Assembly (NCBI RefSeq): GCF_016793825.1
Contig: NZ_JAEULM010000023.1
Coordinates: forward strand, 80,880-144,879
DNA: 64,000 nt
Direction of reading: 5' to 3'
From: Sphingopyxis sp.
GTDB taxonomy: Bacteria; Pseudomonadota; Alphaproteobacteria; Sphingomonadales; Sphingomonadaceae
The translations under genes were made by a program, and so were the position numbers. Positions 61,875 through 64,000 of the stretch are shown here, one piece after another. Positions within the stretch are counted from its first letter, which is position 1. Each line of letters begins with the position of its first letter. The notes under the pieces were generated by a model. That model made no database searches. It saw only the letters and a list, made by a program, of their open reading frames with translations, and had not been told where the DNA came from.

Positions 61875-62132
61875 CTATTCCACCGGCGCTCCACCCACCC
61901 CGCGCAGCGGCGGCGTGATCTCGTTCTCGATCGCATGATCATAAGCGCGGGCGCTCGGCGCGACCTGATCCATCAACGTCACGTTGAGCAGCCCGCAATT
62001 CTTCGCATAGGCGATGCCACGCAGCGCGCCGACCAGGGCGCGCCCCAATTGCTCCTGCTCGCTCGTGTCGGGGGCCAGCGCCTTCACCCGGTCGGGATCG
62101 AACGTGACGATTGCGAATCGCTTGCGTGTCAT
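61875..62132 (-). CDS. Small hypothetical protein of the element
   Basis: The 85-residue protein (MTRKRFAIVTFDPDRVKAL...) has a helical middle (QLGRALVGALRGIAYAKNCG) and no membrane segment. Start is ATG 62132 with AAGAGGGG upstream. It is divergent from the 62179 gene, with a LexA box between them, so SOS control is likely. No family is recognised. Confidence 0.65.
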   Translation of the reverse strand: MTRKRFAIVTFDPDRVKALAPDTSEQEQLGRALVGALRGIAYAKNCGLLNVTLMDQVAPSARAYDHAIENEITPPLRGVGGAPVE

Positions 62133-62143
62133 CCCCTCTTGTG

Positions 62144-62158
62144 GAACATTAAGAGAAC
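62144..62158. promoter_or_regulatory. LexA (SOS) box GAAC-N7-GAAC
   Basis: Direct repeats GAAC at 62144-62147 and 62155-62158 are separated by seven bases. This is the alphaproteobacterial LexA operator (GTTC-N7-GTTC on the other strand). It lies in the 46-nt gap between two divergent element genes and could repress both. Confidence 0.75.
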
Positions 62159-62178
62159 AAAGCGCAAGAGGCTCCGCG

Positions 62179-62379
62179 ATGAAGACCAAAGACGACCCCT
62201 ATCGATTTTCCGCCGCACGGGCGGCACCGCGGGAATTTCGCTGGCGCTGCGGCATGCACATCGGCCGGTGGATGAAAACGCGGCGCGCGGCCGGCGACGC
62301 GGCGGTGCGCAAGGGCCTGGCGTCGTGGGACGGCGAAACCCTGTTCCTGCGCCCGCTGGTCGAGATCGAAGAGCGATAG
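62179..62379 (+). CDS. Small basic hypothetical protein of the element
   Basis: The 66-residue protein (MKTKDDPYRFSAARAAPRE...) is basic and likely helical, with WRCGMHIGRWMKTRRAAGD. It has no membrane segment. It is the first rightward gene after the LexA box. Function is unknown. Confidence 0.65.
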   Translation: MKTKDDPYRFSAARAAPREFRWRCGMHIGRWMKTRRAAGDAAVRKGLASWDGETLFLRPLVEIEER

Positions 62380-62387
62380 CGGGCCTG

Positions 62388-62525
62388 ATGCCTCGTCTCT
62401 GGCCGGATCCGCGCGACGATCGCCCCGACGGCGCCCCGGTCTGGATCTGGATCATCGGCGGCGGGCTCGCCCTTGCGATGCTCGCGAACGTCGCGACGGG
62501 AATCGGGCAAGCCCTGGGCTGGTAG
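62388..62525 (+). CDS. Small single-span membrane protein of the element
   Basis: The 45-residue ORF has an acidic N-terminus and one hydrophobic helix (VWIWIIGGGLALAMLANVA). It starts 8 nt after the previous stop, so it is part of the same short transcript. Function is unknown. Confidence 0.55.
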   Translation: MPRLWPDPRDDRPDGAPVWIWIIGGGLALAMLANVATGIGQALGW

Positions 62526-62545
62526 GCTTCTGCGCTTTCCCCAAG

Positions 62546-62578
62546 AAAAACCCCGCCGAGCGGTTATGCTCGACGGGG
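62546..62578 (-). terminator. Terminator of the PEP-CTERM gene
   Basis: An 11-pair stem with one mismatch (62551-62561 with 62568-62578) has a six-base loop. On the minus strand it is followed by TTTTT (62550-62546). It lies 85 nt past the PEP-CTERM stop. Confidence 0.75.
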
Positions 62579-62662
62579 CCGTAACTCCCTCCGGGTCGCT
62601 ATAGAGGGAAGAAATCGCGCTCTAAGCCGCAAATGTGAAGGAGTTGTGTCGCCTGATCTGGA

Positions 62663-63424
62663 TCAGGCGTAAGTCACGCGCACGCGCTGCCGGCGACGAT
62701 AGCGCATGCCCCCTCCGATCAGGCCGAAACCCAGAAGCATGGTGGCCCACGTTGCGGGTTCGGGCACTGCCGACTGCAAAACTTCCGAGCTCACACTCGT
62801 CGTGCGGAACTGAACATATGTGCGCGAGATGAATTTGCCGGTGTTCGTATCGACAAGATGGCGAGCAAACCCCGAAACGGACGCGTCGCTTACATCTCCC
62901 GGTTGAGCGACATAGCTGAACGGGCTCATATAATCTGCCGTCGCGTAGAATTGATTCACGCTGCTGCGAAGCGAGTTTCTGACCGTCAACTGTTCTAAAA
63001 TGCCCGTGCTTGGATCAGTCATGATGATTTGATCGATAACGTCGGCGATGAAATCTTCCGGAACACCAAACCCTTCAATGTCATAGTCATTGAACCTTGT
63101 CGCGCTCGCGCCGTGCGTCATCACATCCCCCAACGATATGACCACGCCGCCGGTCTTTATCACGGCCGATATAGGATTTGAGAATCCGCTAAGGGTTCCG
63201 CCAGTGATGTTGCTCAGATTGACGCCATTCGCGCCGACCTTCCCCAAGGAATCGTCGAGCGTGTAGATGACCTCGAAATCGTGCGAACCAGTTAGACCTT
63301 GGAAATAGTTATAGTCGTCATACTGAATATTCGCAGTGCCCTTGTACGTCGTGACGATCTGGGCTGCATCTGCCGGGACTGCCGCTGCTGCGAGAGCAAC
63401 CACAAACATAGCACGCAATTTCAT
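62663..63424 (-). CDS. PEP-CTERM sorting-signal protein
   Basis: The 253-residue protein has a signal peptide (MKLRAMFVVALAAAAVPADA) and a beta-rich body. The C-terminus carries VPEPATWA at 220-227, a hydrophobic helix and an Arg-rich tail (RYRRRQRVR). PEP-CTERM proteins are processed by exosortase and usually found with exopolysaccharide genes. Here it lies inside a mobile element and is A+T-richer than its neighbours. The body resembles nothing I can name. Confidence 0.85.
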   Translation of the reverse strand: MKLRAMFVVALAAAAVPADAAQIVTTYKGTANIQYDDYNYFQGLTGSHDFEVIYTLDDSLGKVGANGVNLSNITGGTLSGFSNPISAVIKTGGVVISLGDVMTHGASATRFNDYDIEGFGVPEDFIADVIDQIIMTDPSTGILEQLTVRNSLRSSVNQFYATADYMSPFSYVAQPGDVSDASVSGFARHLVDTNTGKFISRTYVQFRTTSVSSEVLQSAVPEPATWATMLLGFGLIGGGMRYRRRQRVRVTYA

Positions 63425-63560
63425 CGACGAATCCCCCCGAATGTCGAACTAGATCAATCCTGGTATCATAGTCAGGCCCGCCCGTCCGATTGCGATTCGG
63501 TATATGTGTCTCACTTTGGAACATGTCCTTGAAGCCGCCGAAATGATCGGCGGCTGACAC

Positions 63561-63590
63561 AAAAAAGGGCGCCGGATCGCTCCGACGCCC
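63561..63590 (-). terminator. Terminator of the small lipoprotein gene
   Basis: Ten pairs with one mismatch (63567-63576 with 63581-63590) enclose a four-base loop, which on the minus strand reads GCGA. TTTTTT follows on the minus strand (63566-63561). It lies 33 nt beyond the lipoprotein stop. Confidence 0.8.
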
Positions 63591-63622
63591 TTCATCACCC
63601 CCCGGTGAGGTTGAGGTTAAGG

Positions 63623-63949
63623 TCAACAGGCCGACGTGGCGGCCGCCAGCGTGTCGGAATAGGTAACGCGGCGCAGACCCTGCGCGGCGACCGTTTCGGC
63701 CTTCTGCTTCAACGACAGCGCGTCCCACGCCGTTGCGTCGATGCGGTCGCGCAGCGGCGTGACGGGCTCGGGACGGTCGGCAGCGCATTTCTGGATGACA
63801 GGGACCGAAACCGTGGCGACGCGGTCCCTGACGACGGTCGGCGTCGAGGTGCATCCGGCGAGCAGCGCTGCGGCCAACGCGAACAAGAGGACGAAAAAGA
63901 TGGCGTGGTCCGGCCCACGATCAGCTTGAGCCTTTGGCGGATGCGGCAT
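63623..63949 (-). CDS. Small phage-type lipoprotein (Rz1-like)
   Basis: The 108-residue protein has a basic N-terminus, a hydrophobic helix and a lipobox LLAGC (Cys33). A short body follows with VIQKCAADRPEPVTPLRDRID. Small lipoproteins next to a membrane partner are typical of spanin pairs in phage lysis cassettes, so an outer-membrane spanin is plausible but unproven. ATG 63949 overlaps the stop of the upstream gene (TGATG). Confidence 0.6.
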   Translation of the reverse strand: MPHPPKAQADRGPDHAIFFVLLFALAAALLAGCTSTPTVVRDRVATVSVPVIQKCAADRPEPVTPLRDRIDATAWDALSLKQKAETVAAQGLRRVTYSDTLAAATSAC

Positions 63950-64000
63950 CAGAACTGCTCCTCATAAAGCTGGTTGAGCGCTGCGTCCGCCGCGCGGATC
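63949..64000 (-). CDS. C-terminal fragment of an upstream gene of the element
   Basis: An open frame enters from the window edge and ends at the stop 63951-63949. It gives IRAADAALNQLYEEQF and overlaps the lipoprotein ATG by one base. The pair would be translationally coupled. Too little is visible to name it. If the lipoprotein is a spanin, this could be its partner. Confidence 0.5.
   Translation of the reverse strand, partial: IRAADAALNQLYEEQF

Overview
The window comes from a high-G+C alphaproteobacterium of the order Sphingomonadales, most like Sphingopyxis or a close relative. This is inferred from a large TonB receptor, GatCAB, the System I cytochrome c maturation operon, long LeuA and an AmpR-type regulator beside a subclass B3 metallo-beta-lactamase. 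A PEP-CTERM protein, several small sphingomonad-type hypothetical proteins and dispersed REP-like palindromes agree. No genus-specific marker was available, so the genus is a guess. Most of the window is ordinary chromosomal core. The last ~3.6 kb is an integrated element.

Layout. 1-2.8 kb: tail of a membrane protein, a terminator hairpin, and a TonB-dependent receptor (-). 3.0-8.0 kb: ccmCDEFGH plus a ccmI-like TPR gene (+), nearly all joined by 4-nt start/stop overlaps; ccmD (51 aa) and a 20-codon bridging ORF between ccmE and ccmF are included. 8.0-11.5 kb: Kup potassium transporter, then a translationally coupled pair, an uncharacterised 273-aa protein and an AHH/HNH-type nuclease. 11.4-16.2 kb (-): nitronate monooxygenase, nitrilase-family hydrolase, small proteins, csp-infA, an HTH protein and a thioesterase. 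16.2-20.7 kb (-): metE under a cobalamin riboswitch, with a 36-bp palindrome over its promoter, and leuA behind a leucine-rich leader peptide. 20.8-27.2 kb: rhodanese, YceI, biotin genes bioFD/bioA and a GFA-like zinc protein. 27.3-31.0 kb (-): ilvB-ilvN-ilvC. 31.0-35.8 kb: miaA and serB with overlapping divergent start codons, a low-G+C orphan gene, and LysR/metallo-beta-lactamase. 36.0-40.3 kb: a Sel1-SPOR protein facing a ParA-RHH-SPOR lipoprotein cluster. 40.6-47.9 kb: secreted protein, pyrB with a degenerate pyrC, DUF1294, ruvX, DUF3089 hydrolase, DUF4153 membrane protein. 48.0-51.8 kb: gatC-gatA-(membrane protein)-gatB. 51.9-60.2 kb: secreted proteins, amidohydrolase, tRNA-Leu, trigger factor with a His-rich and Lys/Ala-rich tail, GNAT, SnoaL-like, AlkA-like glycosylase, ferredoxin, RlmB.

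From 60.3 kb a tRNA-Tyr gene is followed by a tyrosine recombinase and small divergent genes separated by an alphaproteobacterial LexA box. A PEP-CTERM protein, a small lipoprotein and the tail of one more gene complete what is visible. This looks like the left end of a prophage or integrative element whose right end is outside the window.

The points most worth a second look are the layered control of metE, the leuA leader peptide, the B3 beta-lactamase with Glu in place of the first zinc-binding His, the coupled orphan/AHH nuclease pair, the ParA-RHH-SPOR cluster and the SOS box in the element. I do not see a CRISPR array, an rRNA operon, an insertion sequence, or a clearly novel multi-gene defence system.
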